DNA from: Rhododendron vialii
Lineage: Eukaryota; Streptophyta; Magnoliopsida; Ericales; Ericaceae
Direction of reading: 5' to 3'
NCBI RefSeq assembly: GCF_030253575.1
Contig: NC_080560.1
Coordinates: 32,973,501 to 33,037,500, forward strand
Length of the DNA: 64,000 nt
Under the pieces are notes generated by a model. The model was not told where the DNA came from. It worked only from the letters and a program-made list of their open reading frames with translations, and ran no database searches. The translations under genes and the position numbers were made by a program. How positions within the stretch are numbered: the stretch's first letter is position 1; each line of letters starts with the position of its first letter. Shown here in pieces: positions 1 to 10,391 of the stretch.

Positions 1-154
1 GGCGGTCTAGTGGCGGCCTAGGATGAGTTTCTTGAAGAACTCAAGAACTACTCAAGAATATGAAGAACAAAAAGAAAGAACAAGAAAGAACACAATTTTT
101 CTAGAGAGAGAAGTTGCTAGGTGAAGGTGTGAGTTGAATGAGAAGCATGGGGTG

Positions 155-163
155 CTATTTATA
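155..163 (-). promoter_or_regulatory. TATA box of the gypsy LTR
   Basis: The minus strand reads CCTATAAATAGCACCCC here, followed by a CT-rich leader. Position about 2.05 kb into the LTR fits a U3/R boundary shortly to the left. Confidence 0.6.
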
Positions 164-660
164 GGCAAAAATCTTGGGCTCTCCCTCCCTCTCATGGCCG
201 GCCCTCTCTCTCTCTAAATCCTCCATGGATTTGTTCCATTAAGTCATCAAATCACCTCACATGTCAAGCCATGCCTTGTCCAATCCAAATCTTAGGTGTA
301 AGGCTATGTAATCAACTAAGATCTTAGGCTTTTTAGGTGAATCTAGGTAATTATAATCTAGGTTTAGCTTGTAGTCAAGGTCTAAGGCTAATAAAGGCTA
401 GGATTGTGTCATAAAGGTCCATCATAGGTTGTCATTAGGCATAAAAAGACTTAGGCCTATATAGGTAGCTTGCAAGGCTAGTTTGTACCAAGGATGGGAT
501 TTATGGGAGATTTGTTGGAAGGATAGGAGACAAGGGGTACAAGATTTGGGCACTAAACAATTGAAAGATGTACAATGGAGAGTTAGTTTTGGTTAGGAAG
601 AAGATTCACCAAGGATTTGAAAGATCAATTGAAAGATCAAGGGAATCAAGGTACACATCA

Positions 661-726
661 AGATCTCTCTCTCTCTCTCCTATCTCTCTCTCTCTCTCTC
701 GGCCTCTCTCTCATCTCTCTCTCTCG

Positions 727-790
<64 letters not shown>

Positions 791-832
791 ACACACACAC
801 ACACACACACATATATGTATATACACACATAT
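661..832. repeat. Compound CT/AC microsatellite inside the LTR
   Basis: Long interrupted (CT)n from about 661 to 786, followed by (AC)n at about 790-810 and an AT-rich tail. Short ORFs of Ser-Leu or Arg-Glu repeats here are products of the repeat, not genes. Confidence 0.9.
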
Positions 833-1090
833 AAAAGTACAAGCAACAATAAATAATGGGTACCTTAGGTACTAGGGTCAAGGAAACTTAAAGGCTAAGA
901 TTTCCAAATAAATATGCACATGTCTCTTTAAATAAATAAACTAGGGTACTTTTAAGAATATTAGGCCTTAAAGGCTACTAAGGCTAATAAGTACTTTCAA
1001 ATTAAAATATGGGTACTTCATCACATGGGTTTTTAAGAAAAAAGACTAGTTAAATAAGCCCATGTACTTGGTGAAAGAATAACTCTATTA

Positions 1091-1955
1091 CCCAATGGAT
1101 AATAAATACCCTAACGGTTATCGTCCAATGGATAATAAGGTACGAGTACTTTAAATCATAATTTAAGTCTTTTAAAAGACTACATGTCCTTTTGAAATTT
1201 ACCCATGTGTTTATATATATGTACTTAACGAAATATAATAAAGGAAAAGCTTTTGTCCAATGAGTAAAGATTACCCTAACAATCATTGTCCAATGGACAA
1301 TAGTTACTAGGGTACTTTTATTAGAAAAAATAATCAAAAGTACTTTTCAAAATAATTATAAAAGTCTATTCAAGTACTTTGCTCAAAACCCCTTTAATAT
1401 AAAGAATTGGGTTTCTATTATCCAATGGATAATAGTTCCCCTAACTTTTATTGTCCAATGGACAAAGAATAAAACCAAAATAATAAAAAGAAATAAATAA
1501 GTAATTTCTAGGGTTTGAAAAGTTTGACTAGTCACATCAACTTTATTGGAAGGTTCCCTAGTCACATCGGTACTTTATTTGGTCAAAAGTCTCTATTATC
1601 CAATGGTCACTAACTTCCCAAACGGTTATTACCCAATGGATAATAGTTTTCCTTGCGGTTAATAACCATTGGACAAAGAGTACAAGTACCTTTTATTTAA
1701 AATAAAATTTTGAAAAGACTACATGTACTTTTTATAATAAAAAGTTTATTATCCAATGGACAAAAATTACCCTTGTGGTTATTATCCAATGGATAATGGA
1801 GGGGTGGGAGAATCCCCAATAAACAATGCATATAAGTACTAGCACATGTTTTTATAAACCATTAAAATATTATATCTTTGTACTTATCAAAATATTTTAA
1901 AGGAATGCCTATTGTCCAATGGATAAAAATTACCCTAACCATTATGGACCAAAGG
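1091..1955. repeat. Periodic CCAATGG array, 33-bp and about 165-bp spacing
   Basis: CCAATGG or close variants start at 1091, 1125, 1257, 1290, 1422, 1455, 1600, 1633, 1666 (inverted), 1753, 1786, 1916 and 1949. Partners lie 33-34 bp apart, and successive pairs start 166, 165, 178, 153 and 163 bp apart. The 33-bp stretch between partners is conserved (GATAAT, then CCCTAACGGTTATT). The DNA between pairs is AT-rich and diverged, with a recurring AAGACTACATGTACTTTT-like piece. The array lies in the U3 of the LTR, so an enhancer or chromatin role is possible but only inferred. Confidence 0.8.
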
Positions 1956-2212
1956 GTAAAGGCAAAGGTTCAAAAGGTCCAAGGGCTTCAAAAGGTCCAA
2001 CTAGTAACTAGGTAAGTTGGTTGCTCGGTTCCTCCAAGCAGTCGGTTGGAAACTAACTAAATTGGTCACGTAGGGTTTCTAGTCGAGACCAAAATCTAAC
2101 TACGACGAATATTAACAAGAAAACATATAGCCACTCAAAAGAAAATAAGTAAATTAAATAAAATTCAAATTTTTAACGAAATTTTTATTGACCAAAATTC
2201 AGGGTCGTTACA

Positions 2213-4540
2213 GATTTTGAGCTCGTTAAAGAGAGATAAATACATCACTTCTGCCGAGCTTCCTTGATCAATAAGCACCATTTTGACCGAGTGAGTCGAG
2301 ATTTGGAGTGTGACCACCAGAGCGTCGCAATGTGGGGTTTGGATGCGTTGAAGATCTTGCTCGGTGAAGGAGATTGACCAGGGACGCTCGAGCATTTTGA
2401 CTCTTTTTGGAGCACGATTGATGGAAAAAACTTGGGTAACATTCTCAGCTTTGATAAGCTCTCGACGAAGCTGTTTTGCTGCCTCCTTTGTTGTTGACCC
2501 ATGAATAACGTTGATTACTCCGACTGGTCGTGGAATAAGGTTTTGTCCACCAGCGTTCGGCTGTCTCCTCGGCGTCTTTGTCCAATCGATATGATCATCA
2601 AGAAGTCCTTGTGCCGCTAGATTTTCCAAAAGTGCCTTATAGGGAGCGCAAGCCGTGGTGTAATGCCCGAGCTCGTTATGGTACGAGCATCTCTTCCGAT
2701 TGTTGTTATTGCCTTCTTCTGTGTTCAATTTGGGAGGGTTCGGCCAAACAAAGAACGGTTCCCTCTCAATCGTACGGAGGAGGAAATAAATTGGCTCTTT
2801 GAAAACTGTGGTTTCAGCTATATAGTCATGAGCTTTCGGCCCCTTTTTGTCTGCTACCTTGACTGTGTTGACCTGCTTCTTCGGCTGGACAGCGACCACG
2901 GGCTTCGGTGGTGCAATTTGGGGCGTGGGGACATGAAGGCTTTGAGGTATGATTGAGTTCTGTCCTCCTTGAAGTTCTCGCTCGACGAGGAACTCTTCGT
3001 AGGAACAGAACTGTTCTACCGTCCTCATTAGCTCGTTCATTCCATGAGGCGCCCTTATTGCCAGCTCATCCAAGATTTTGCTTCCAGTTTCTAAACCATT
3101 CTTAAAATTCCTTGCCGCCCAGTATTGATCGACACCGGGTATCTCGTTAAACAACTGCCAGTAACGTTCGGCATACTTCCGAAGCGTTTCGCCGGGCCTC
3201 TTCCTCATCTGTGCCAAGGCGTCTTCTTCCTTGGCTTGTTTGTTGCTGGTGATGAACCGATAGTTAAAAGCTCTTTCAAGCTCTTTGAAACTGTGGATCG
3301 ATCCAGCTTCTAATTGGTTGAACCAAAGCAAGCCGAGGCGCACAAGACTCGAGGGGAATGCTTTGCACATGATGGCATCGTCGTCGGTGACGCACGAGAT
3401 GGTGCTTCTGTAACTGATGAGATGGGTGTATGCCTTGGTCGTGCTGGGATCGAACTTCTGAAACTTTGGGAGATGTAGACCTAGCTTCGGCAACGTTGCT
3501 TGGATCTTGGCCGAGAAGGGTGATTCTGTCAGTTTTTTCAATTGGTACTCGAGGGTTGGCCGAGGGGGAAGACCTTCCCGAGTGTTTCGAGACTTCTTTG
3601 ACGCTCGAAATTCTTGTTCCTTTTGTTTTCCTTCGTTCTCATCCTGCCGACGTTGAAATCCCCTTTCCCTTTTCTCCATGGGGACCTTTCTGTACTCTTC
3701 TTCTGGAAGATTTTCGGTATGGTAAACCCTTCGTTGGCTAGGGCGATCGTCTTGCCGAACGACGACACTTACACTCCTTTCACGGTTTAGCCTCCGAGCG
3801 CTTATTGAATTTGTTGCTCGTCCTTCGTGGGCCTTTTCCCGAGGGACTTCATCATGTTCGATCCGATGGCTCTGGGGACCTTTCCCGTTTCTTCTCGGCG
3901 TTCGGCTTCTTTGCCGTTCGGATTTGTACGGGATGAGAGCCTGATCGTTGTCTTGGAATTTCACGGTATCGTAGCTTTGGGAGCCCTGGGAGTATTCGTC
4001 TCCAGCCGATGAACTTGAGAAAACAGTATGCGGGCTCCCCTCTCGTCGTCCTTCTCTGCCTCTATGTCCCGCACCATTGCCGAGACGTTTATGAACTGGT
4101 GAGAGCTGCTGCCTAAGGCGAGCGCTATCCCCAGTTCGATGGTCTGTCAATGGTGGGTCCAAGCGGTCGTGGACTGAGATTCTTTTTGGCCGCGCATCAA
4201 CACCCAAAAGAGGAGGGGGTGGCAGATTTCCTCTCCAGCGCCGACCCTGAGATCCGGAGTGGGATACCGTTGGAAATTCTTTGGCCTTAATTTTTTCGAT
4301 TTCCATTCGGAGGAGGGCTACATCAGCGTTGGTCTGTTCTTGTTGCTGTTCTAGCATTTGTACGTATGCTAGAGCATCTTCACTCAGGCCAACTGGACGT
4401 TGGATGGAAGAGCTCACGCCTGGAGGAGTAAATCCAGAAGGGTGAGATGGGGATGCAGCGTTGATACTAGTTTCAGAGGTGATGTGCAAAGAGGAACTGA
4501 GGGGTTGAAAGAGAGGAGGTGGTGGTGGTGCTCCGCCCAT
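2213..4540 (-). pseudogene. Retrotransposon gag-protease ORF, truncated by LTR insertion
   Basis: The open frame has 791 codons, of which 776 belong to this element; the last 15 are read through from the inserted LTR. Visible parts: a low-complexity, charged N-terminal third; a retrotransposon gag domain at about residues 365-500 (LPKFQKFD, WFNQLEAGSI, LRKYAERYWQLFNEIPG); a single zinc-knuckle-like motif CSYHNELGHYTTAC at 618-631; and the start of the aspartic protease with active-site motif LIDQGSS at 756-762, where plant elements of this kind often have DQG or DGG in place of DTG. The ATG at 4538-4540 follows the leader directly. It cannot produce a complete polyprotein because pol is cut away. 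Confidence 0.85.
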
Positions 4541-4641
4541 TGTTCTTTGGAGGAGACTGGTGGAGATCTCGAGGGGTGAGGTATTTAGGTACGAACGAGG
4601 CGGTCAAGGTGGAGGAGCCGTCGTGGATCTGAGAATCAATT

Positions 4642-4658
4642 TCACGTCGGGTTCACCA
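4642..4658 (-). other. Candidate primer-binding site
   Basis: Minus strand TGGTGAACCCGACGTGA starts three bases after the LTR end (CCCACA, 4662). It begins with TGG, as needed to pair with a tRNA 3' CCA. It is not the initiator-Met type; the tRNA was not identified. Confidence 0.5.
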
Positions 4659-4661
4659 AAT

Positions 4662-5378
4662 TGTGGGACTCCGTTCCGGATGGTTCGTCCTTTTTGAATG
4701 GTGGTTCGGGGTTAGCTCCTGTCTCCTTTGTCCAATCCTGCAAAACGAAGCACGACTAAAAGACCACACCGGAGGTTCTCCGGTATGGCCCTCCGGTGCA
4801 AGAGTCAGTTTGCTTGCCAAGAAGAGTTAGAGATTGGGAGCTAGGGTTTTGTTTGAGCGTCTCCCTTCCAAGAAGGCATAATGGGATATTTATAGGAAAA
4901 CCTTCGCTTGGTCTCCAAGATTGCACCAACGCTTGACACGCGTCGGCTGATGTCACTGTTGTATCACGTTTAGGGTTTTGCAACCGTTTTCGTGATGAGC
5001 TGGCACCTTCACGTGCCACCATCATTATCCTCATAACCGTTCGGATGACGTCACGACCATCATCATAGCCAGGGTTGCTGTTCTGATGCGGATGAGCTGG
5101 ATCGTCGGCCAAGCCATGCTCGGCACCGAGCATGTTGTGGGACCTTCGGCAGCTATCCAAACGAACGTATCCTCCACCCCGAGCAGGTGTAGGGAATGGA
5201 GCATTAAAGGAGGTGTAATTAGAGGAAACCTCGGCGACAGGGACCTTCGGCTACGGTTGCTGATCGGAACGTCCAAAGAAAGATGTCTTGGAGTTGAAAG
5301 TAATACTAGATCACGCTCGGAATGGCCCGAGCCATTTTGCTCGGCCTGCTACAGAAAACTTGGGCCAAAAGTTTTCAC
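4662..5378 (-). repeat. 5' LTR of the truncated Ty3/gypsy element
   Basis: The inner end (4662, TGTGGGACTCC on plus, so CCCACA on minus) is set by the adjoining PBS. The outer end is placed at 5378, where the minus strand starts TGTGAAAACTTTTGG. That gives about 717 bp with TG...CA ends. The outer end is less sure because no second LTR is present for comparison. Confidence 0.55.
4886..4894 (-). promoter_or_regulatory. TATA box of the gypsy 5' LTR
   Basis: Minus strand CCTATAAATATCCC, about 490 bp into the LTR, as expected for a U3 promoter. Confidence 0.55.
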
Positions 5379-5469
5379 ATCGTTTTGCGGTGTTATTGAA
5401 GCACATAAGCCTTAGTGAATCCAATCCCGTCTTTGATATGAATAAAGCAGTATAACATTTCGGGCAAAA

Positions 5470-6531
5470 AAAATGCTTGTTAATGCGAGATGAACAGCTT
5501 GAGTATTTTTCCTTCAGAAGATCAATGGAAAATTTGAGAGCATAGCATCGTCATATGAAAATTGTTGAATGATTGAAGAGATCATATAAAAGAAGTAAAT
5601 TTGTATTTTCTTTTGTTTGGTTGGAAAATTTAAAAGTGTGAACATCAGTATTGGTTTACAAGAAGGCTGAGCAGACCAAGACCGCTACAGCTATGCCGGT
5701 CGAAGGTCCGCTACCTGTGGGCTTTGTTTTGACGACAAGAAGAGAACAAGGAGAAGGAAAGACCTCAGACCTGTCAAGGTTGAGGGCCACACTTTCTCTT
5801 CAACTTCTCAAATACGAGAATATTCTCTTTGCATCTTCAAATCGAGCTCCAAGCCCTTCCCGGTGGAAGAAGGCAGGCAGTAACGCCCTCGTCCCAGTGG
5901 GGCTAACTGATACTGTTATAGAGACATAACAGAAGGGCTCTAGAAGAGCCTAAAACAATAGTTAGCATAACTCAAGTATGTTATGTTCTCATAGACTTTT
6001 TACAGATGATTTTTTTTACTCTTTTTAAGCTTCTTTCAGTATCTGCACTGAAATGGAAGTTCTCCAACTTTCATCTACTTAGAAGTGAAGTCAGTTGTTG
6101 GACAATTGATGCATTGTGGAGCCAAATCAATCCCATGTTTCACAATGAGCTATAGATATCTATTACATTATCCAAGCAGATATCAATACCTGCTTGGAAT
6201 GGCTAATGAAAATTGCGAAGCAGCAGCGCTTACAATGAGCTATAGATATCTATATAACACAAAAGCTTATTATTGTGGAATGGAGAACCGAAAACAATCA
6301 TATTTTTGCCTCTGTTTGGTGGTAATGAGCAAGAATTTCGGCAAACAAATAAATATGAAAGGCCCTGAAACATTGGGGTTCTTTTGATTACAAGCATCAT
6401 AGAATTTTTTTGTTATACAGATATACATAGAAGACAAGCTTATGCCAAAAGTAGAAAAACGTATTACCCAATATGGTTCACCAATTACATTACCCATCCA
6501 AAAAGTTACGAAAAAACAAAATATAGAAGCA
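5470..6531. repeat. 3' flank of LecRK copy 1, duplicated next to LecRK copy 2
   Basis: From about 5470 the sequence matches 45385-45686 and then 50095-50515, the 3' flank of the second receptor kinase, with many shared 20-40 base stretches (for example GCATAGCATC, ACAATCATATTTTTGCCT). About 350 bp at 5640-5990 are present here but reduced to a direct join in the other copy. The short ORF at 5651-5929 lies in that indel and is not recognised. Confidence 0.75.
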
Positions 6532-8529
6532 TCATCTACCTCCAGAGAGAAGGGACTCTACAACAGAAGACAATTGCTCATCAAACCCTTCGCGGTGAGC
6601 AAACATTATACCCGTGGCAGAATTACCCATTAATTTTAACTCCGGAAGAGGAATATCTCCCTCCAAATACTGCACAACTTGCCTCATACTTGGCCTGGCG
6701 ACCGGCTCAGAGTGTGAACACCACAATCCCAACTTCAAAACCAACTCCACTTCCTCCGCCACATACTGACTCCCCAATTTGGGATCAACCGTTCGCAAAA
6801 TTTCCCCTCCACGCCAAAAAGAAAACACCAAATCCACCAAAACTAAGTTCTCCACTGCTGCTCGTGGCTCAATGGGCCTCCTTCCACATGCCACTTCAAG
6901 CAAAAAGGCACCAAAAGCATACACATCGGTGCTCGTTGTGGCCTTTCCGATTCTAATATGCTCTGGCGCAAGATACCCTAGTGTTCCAGCCACGAGAGTG
7001 GACTGTGGATTAGTTCCGTGATCATACAATCTAGCTAGCCCAAAATCGCCCAATCTTCCGTTCATTTCACCATCTAACAAAACATTACTCGCCTTAACAT
7101 CTCTATGTACAACAACTTGCTCCCATTCTTCGTGTAAATAAAGTAGGCCTGATGCCACTCCTTTAATAACTCGAAATCTTTCTTGCCAACTGAGGGTGAC
7201 GCTCGGTTGGTCATAGAGGAACCTGTCTAGACTGCCATTAGGCATGTAATCATATACCAAAAGGAGCTCCCCTTTCCGGCGGCAATAACCAAGGAGTTGT
7301 ACTAGATTTCGGTGGCGCATACGGCCAACACTAACTATTTCCGCGACGAACTGCCTCATTCCTTGCCTGGATTCATGAGATACCCTCTTGACTGCAATCT
7401 CAATTTCGGAAGTGGGTAGTATTCCTCTATAAACCCTACCAAATCCCCCACTACCCAAGAGGCTCTTTTCCCCAAACCCTTTGGTGGCAATATACAAGTC
7501 CTTGTACTTGAACCTATGAGGCCCATAGTCAAGTTCCCAATCTTCAAGAACTTCAGCAAACTTCCTCTTCCTTCTAATATAAAACACTACCCCTGAAACT
7601 ACTCCAAACACCAAAACTAAACAAATCAAAGGCAACCCAATTTTAAAAAGCATAGATGTTTTCTTCCGTCCGATTTGAGGAAGCTTAGGGAGTTGAGAGA
7701 AATCAAACCCATCAGCCAATCCATTCATCTTAAAGCTCCACGCCAATAGATAATGGGAAGTACTTGTGATATAACCAGAAGAGGAAGAGAACCCAACGTA
7801 CATAGTTTGGTTCAAGATCGGGGAAAGATCCTTAGAAAGAGTCAATAGCGGCGTGTTTGGCTTGGGCAAATCAACCGGAGCCATAGTAACATTCATTTCC
7901 TTCTTTCCCCCGTCGTATTCAACCCAAACTTGCATCGCCTTACCGCTGATCAGACTCAAATTCTGAAACCTCCCATTTGAAGAATAGTACCCAGCTGCCT
8001 TAGACGCAACAGAGTCCAGCCCATTAATGTCGATACCGACATGGTTATCGTTTATATCTTTAAACTCGCTCTTGGGTACAGTATCAAGCTCTACCGCGAC
8101 CACGTGGTTGGTTGAGTTCCCGTTATTAGTTTCATTGAAGAGGCCCAAGTAATCGCCGGAGAGGGCACCAGGGAGGCGCGGGGCGGGGGCCACGACGAAG
8201 ACAATGCCGTGAGCGGAGTAGGTGGGGTAATCGGTGATTATGGAGAAGATGAAGGAGGTGGAGAATGAGGAAACGGAGGCGTTCGGTGAGGGTTTGAAGG
8301 GGAATGGTTTGGGGAAAAAGGCGTGGCCGATTTCATGGCGGGTGCCGTTGGTGAGGGCTAGGAGGCCTGAGGGTGTGAACTCGGCTATGCCGTCGAGGGT
8401 GAGGTTTGGTGAGGCGGCTTTGAAGTTGTTGAAGGTGAAGCTGAGGCGGTCTTGGGCGGGTGTGGAGGGGAGGAGAGCGAGGAGGAGGGGGAGGAGAGGA
8501 GAGACAGAGAAAAGAGGATTGAGAAACAT
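6532..8529 (-). CDS. L-type lectin-domain receptor kinase (LecRK), copy 1
   Basis: Single-exon gene, 665 aa, of the legume-lectin receptor-like kinase family, closest in type to the LecRK-IV group; these sit in the plasma membrane and sense extracellular cues. The signal peptide is about residues 1-26 (hydrophobic, ending STPAQ). The lectin domain is 27-268, with metal-site segments VAVELDT (144-150) and DNHVGIDING. The membrane segment is about 296-318, followed by basic RRKRK. The kinase domain has GSGGFGRV (359-366), Lys381 in IAVKR, HRDVKASN (Asp477), DFG (495-497) and APE (521), so all catalytic residues are present. I chose the ATG at 8527-8529 because the signal peptide follows; the frame stays open 60 codons further upstream without coding character. 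Against copy 2 it lacks about 14 aa near the C-terminus and has Leu566 where copy 2 has Trp. Confidence 0.93.
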   Translation of the reverse strand: MFLNPLFSVSPLLPLLLALLPSTPAQDRLSFTFNNFKAASPNLTLDGIAEFTPSGLLALTNGTRHEIGHAFFPKPFPFKPSPNASVSSFSTSFIFSIITDYPTYSAHGIVFVVAPAPRLPGALSGDYLGLFNETNNGNSTNHVVAVELDTVPKSEFKDINDNHVGIDINGLDSVASKAAGYYSSNGRFQNLSLISGKAMQVWVEYDGGKKEMNVTMAPVDLPKPNTPLLTLSKDLSPILNQTMYVGFSSSSGYITSTSHYLLAWSFKMNGLADGFDFSQLPKLPQIGRKKTSMLFKIGLPLICLVLVFGVVSGVVFYIRRKRKFAEVLEDWELDYGPHRFKYKDLYIATKGFGEKSLLGSGGFGRVYRGILPTSEIEIAVKRVSHESRQGMRQFVAEIVSVGRMRHRNLVQLLGYCRRKGELLLVYDYMPNGSLDRFLYDQPSVTLSWQERFRVIKGVASGLLYLHEEWEQVVVHRDVKASNVLLDGEMNGRLGDFGLARLYDHGTNPQSTLVAGTLGYLAPEHIRIGKATTSTDVYAFGAFLLEVACGRRPIEPRAAVENLVLVDLVFSFWRGGEILRTVDPKLGSQYVAEEVELVLKLGLWCSHSEPVARPSMRQVVQYLEGDIPLPELKLMGNSATGIMFAHREGFDEQLSSVVESLLSGGR

Positions 8530-8569
8530 GGCTGCGGAATGATGGGTGTGAGAGTCCCCATAGGTAGGC

Positions 8570-8801
8570 GAGAAGTTTTTCAGTGCCGGGTGGGCACCGG
8601 CCACAATGTGCCGAACACTTTCTCGGCCGTCCAAACATGTTCTGAACGGCCAATATTTGTTTGAGTAATTTTTAAGTGTAAATTTATCAAAACATCTCAT
8701 TAAGTTCAAATAGATCTGGATCGTTCAAAATACGCTTGGACGGTTGAGATACGTGCTTGGCATCACGTGGTCCTAGCCCGCTCAGCACTGAAAAATTTCT
8801 C
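8570..8801. repeat. MITE-like element in the LecRK copy 1 promoter
   Basis: About 232 bp with inverted ends GAGAAGTTTTTCAGTGC and, on the other strand, GAGAAATTTTTCAGTGC. It lies about 40 bp upstream of the LecRK copy 1 ATG and has no counterpart upstream of copy 2, though both copies share CTGGGATGTTTCGCTCCG further out (about 8851 and 52834). No clear target duplication was seen. Confidence 0.55.
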
Positions 8802-9091
8802 AATGCATAGATATGAAGTCATCTATTTTTTAGTCAAAAATCATCCTTTACTGGGATGTTTCGCTCCGGATACTCGTTTCAAGCCACCACGCTCAATCAT
8901 CACCCTTATAAAATTCTACTAGTAATTTGAAATATTTTTGAAAGACACTACTTTCATGCCTGCACTTACATGCTGTTAGAAAAGCTTTTAAAACCCTATT
9001 TAAAATAGTTTATTACCATGCTAATTACCTTTTGAAATTAAATTGTCGGTTATGGTTAAAAAACACTAGTAATTCCCAGTCATTTTTATTA
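8802..9091. other. Intergenic; upstream flank of LecRK copy 1
   Basis: Contains the 18-bp stretch shared with the upstream flank of LecRK copy 2 (about 8851-8868). Otherwise AT-rich with no feature seen. Confidence 0.5.
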
Positions 9092-9775
9092 GAGCATCCC
9101 CAATGGGGATGTATTTTAGAAGTGGATGGATAGTTATTTTAGATGTAAAAAGTGGTTAAAAGTTAGTTGGATGTAAAATAGAATCCACTCCTATCCAATG
9201 GTGAGATGTAAAAAAAGGTTGGATAATTAACTAACTTTTCCTCTTCCTTAATTTTCTTCAACTTTCTTAACCCTAATTCAAATACTATTTCCGTTGAAAA
9301 ATAATTTTGGTATCCAATGATAATCAAGGACTTAAAAAAAAAATTCCGAAAAAAAAAATACTAGCCTAGACCATATAAAAGTATTCTGTGCAAGTTTCCC
9401 ATTTTTTTTTTAGTTCTCATCTACTTCAATTACACCATTTACTTCATCCATTTACTCCCATCAATTCTCAACCACATTATTTACTTGATCCATTTACTCT
9501 ACACTCTCAACTACACCATTTATTTCAGTCATTTACTCTCATCCACTCTCAACTACACCATTCACTATTTTTTTTGGAGGGTGTTTGTGAAGAAGTGAGA
9601 AAATTTTTGTTGTGTAAAATTCTATTCAAAACACACATTTGTAGGTAAAAAAAAAAAATTTACCGTTGGTGTCATTTTGTGATCTGTTGGTCGGATCCTC
9701 ATAATAAATTTTTTTTTTAAAAAAAAAAAACCCAAACGTTGGGGTCAAAACAGACCCAACTTTACTCTTTTCTTT

Positions 9776-9808
<33 letters not shown>

Positions 9809-10391
9809 ATACGAACAGATGAGAAGAAAAATCCAGCCCTGAACCCAGTTACTTTACTCTCTCCCTCTCCTTCTACAGATCACCAACACCGTCTCTATCT
9901 CTTCTTCTACGACCAACCCGTCTCTCTCGCTCTCTCTCTCTCTCTGGTTCGTAGAACCCAGCCCCTCTCTCTCTCTCTGAACTGAAGGGAAATCACAGCC
10001 GGAAGGGCACGCAGCCGAGGGTTTCAGAAGGGCACAGCCGGCGGCATGCATCTGCGCCATCCATGGATCGTCAAGAATCGGGGTCGGAGACGGTGATCTC
10101 CAGATTCCGGCAAGTTCTACCAGATTCCGGCGTGTTCTTCCAATTTCCGACGACTTTCCGACGAAATCAGGTAACCTCCGGCTGTCCAAAATTCTGGTAG
10201 AATCAGTTGGCTCATGACCTGTCAATTATAGCTGTAGTCAAATGGGGATGGAAATATCCATCCCCTTTTCCATCTAAGCCATTTTACATCTCTGAAATTG
10301 CTATTTTACATCCCCATTGGAGCAAGTTTTTTTTACATCTGGGTTGTATTATAACTATAGCACCTGGTTTACATCCCCATTGGGGATGCTC
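9092..10391. mobile_element. PIF/Harbinger-like non-autonomous DNA transposon
   Basis: Perfect 22-bp terminal inverted repeats (GAGCATCCCCAATGGGGATG plus TA) at 9092-9113 and 10370-10391, flanked by the 3-bp target duplication TTA (9089-9091 and 10392-10394). Subterminal copies of GATGTAAAA on the left and TTTTACATC on the right repeat several times near both ends. A TTA duplication fits PIF/Harbinger. No transposase is encoded; the 1.3 kb interior holds poly-A/poly-T runs, CT microsatellites and an exon-like piece (10063-10170). Confidence 0.8.
10063..10170 (+). other. Exon-like segment inside the DNA transposon
   Basis: After a CT-rich leader-like stretch (9770-10060) an ATG opens 36 codons, beginning MDRQESGSETVISRF, that end exactly at CAG followed by GTAACC, a good splice donor; beyond it the frame stops within ten codons. 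Base composition is richer in GC than the rest of the element. This looks like a captured 5' UTR plus first exon of a host gene. The gene was not recognised, and chance cannot be excluded. Confidence 0.35.

Larger units (their letters stand above)
1..2212 (-). mobile_element. Partial long LTR of a Ty3/gypsy-type retrotransposon
   Basis: Read on the minus strand, the LTR starts at 2212 with TGTAACGACCCTGAATTTT, a start commonly seen in plant Ty3/gypsy LTRs. It begins exactly after codon 776 of the gag-protease ORF of another element, so it is an insertion into that element. The U3 part is about 2 kb, holds a CT/AC microsatellite and a periodic CCAAT array, and leads to a TATA box at 155-163. 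The rest of the LTR and the internal region lie left of the window, so the far end and the target duplication cannot be read. LTR length above 2.2 kb and this start would suit a Tekay/Del-like chromovirus; that lineage is inference. Confidence 0.75.
2213..5378 (-). mobile_element. Ty3/gypsy element, 5' part (LTR, PBS, gag, protease start)
   Basis: On the minus strand the order is LTR (about 5378 to 4662), primer-binding site (about 4658), leader, then gag-protease ORF (4540 down to 2213). The element is cut off inside protease by the insertion of another LTR. Reverse transcriptase, RNase H, integrase and the 3' LTR are outside the window or lost. The segment is richer in GC than its flanks. 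The gag type, with a long proline/charged N-terminal part and a DQGSS protease motif, resembles the Tat/Ogre-Retand side of plant Ty3/gypsy; this lineage is inferred. Confidence 0.75.

Noticed and set aside
568-856. Short ORFs over the CT/AC repeat
   Set aside because: They are translations of a microsatellite (Ser-Leu, Thr-His runs).
1091-1955. CRISPR-like array
   Set aside because: Spacing is regular but the repeats are 7-33 bp, degenerate, and lie in a plant retrotransposon LTR; no cas genes.
5651-5929. 92-codon ORF between LTR and LecRK copy 1
   Set aside because: No family motif, absent from the paired flank, and no promoter or splice context; kept only as an indel observation.
9854-10225. 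123-codon minus-strand ORF in the Harbinger-like element
   Set aside because: Composition reflects the complementary CT-rich leader; the plus-strand reading with ATG and splice donor is more plausible.
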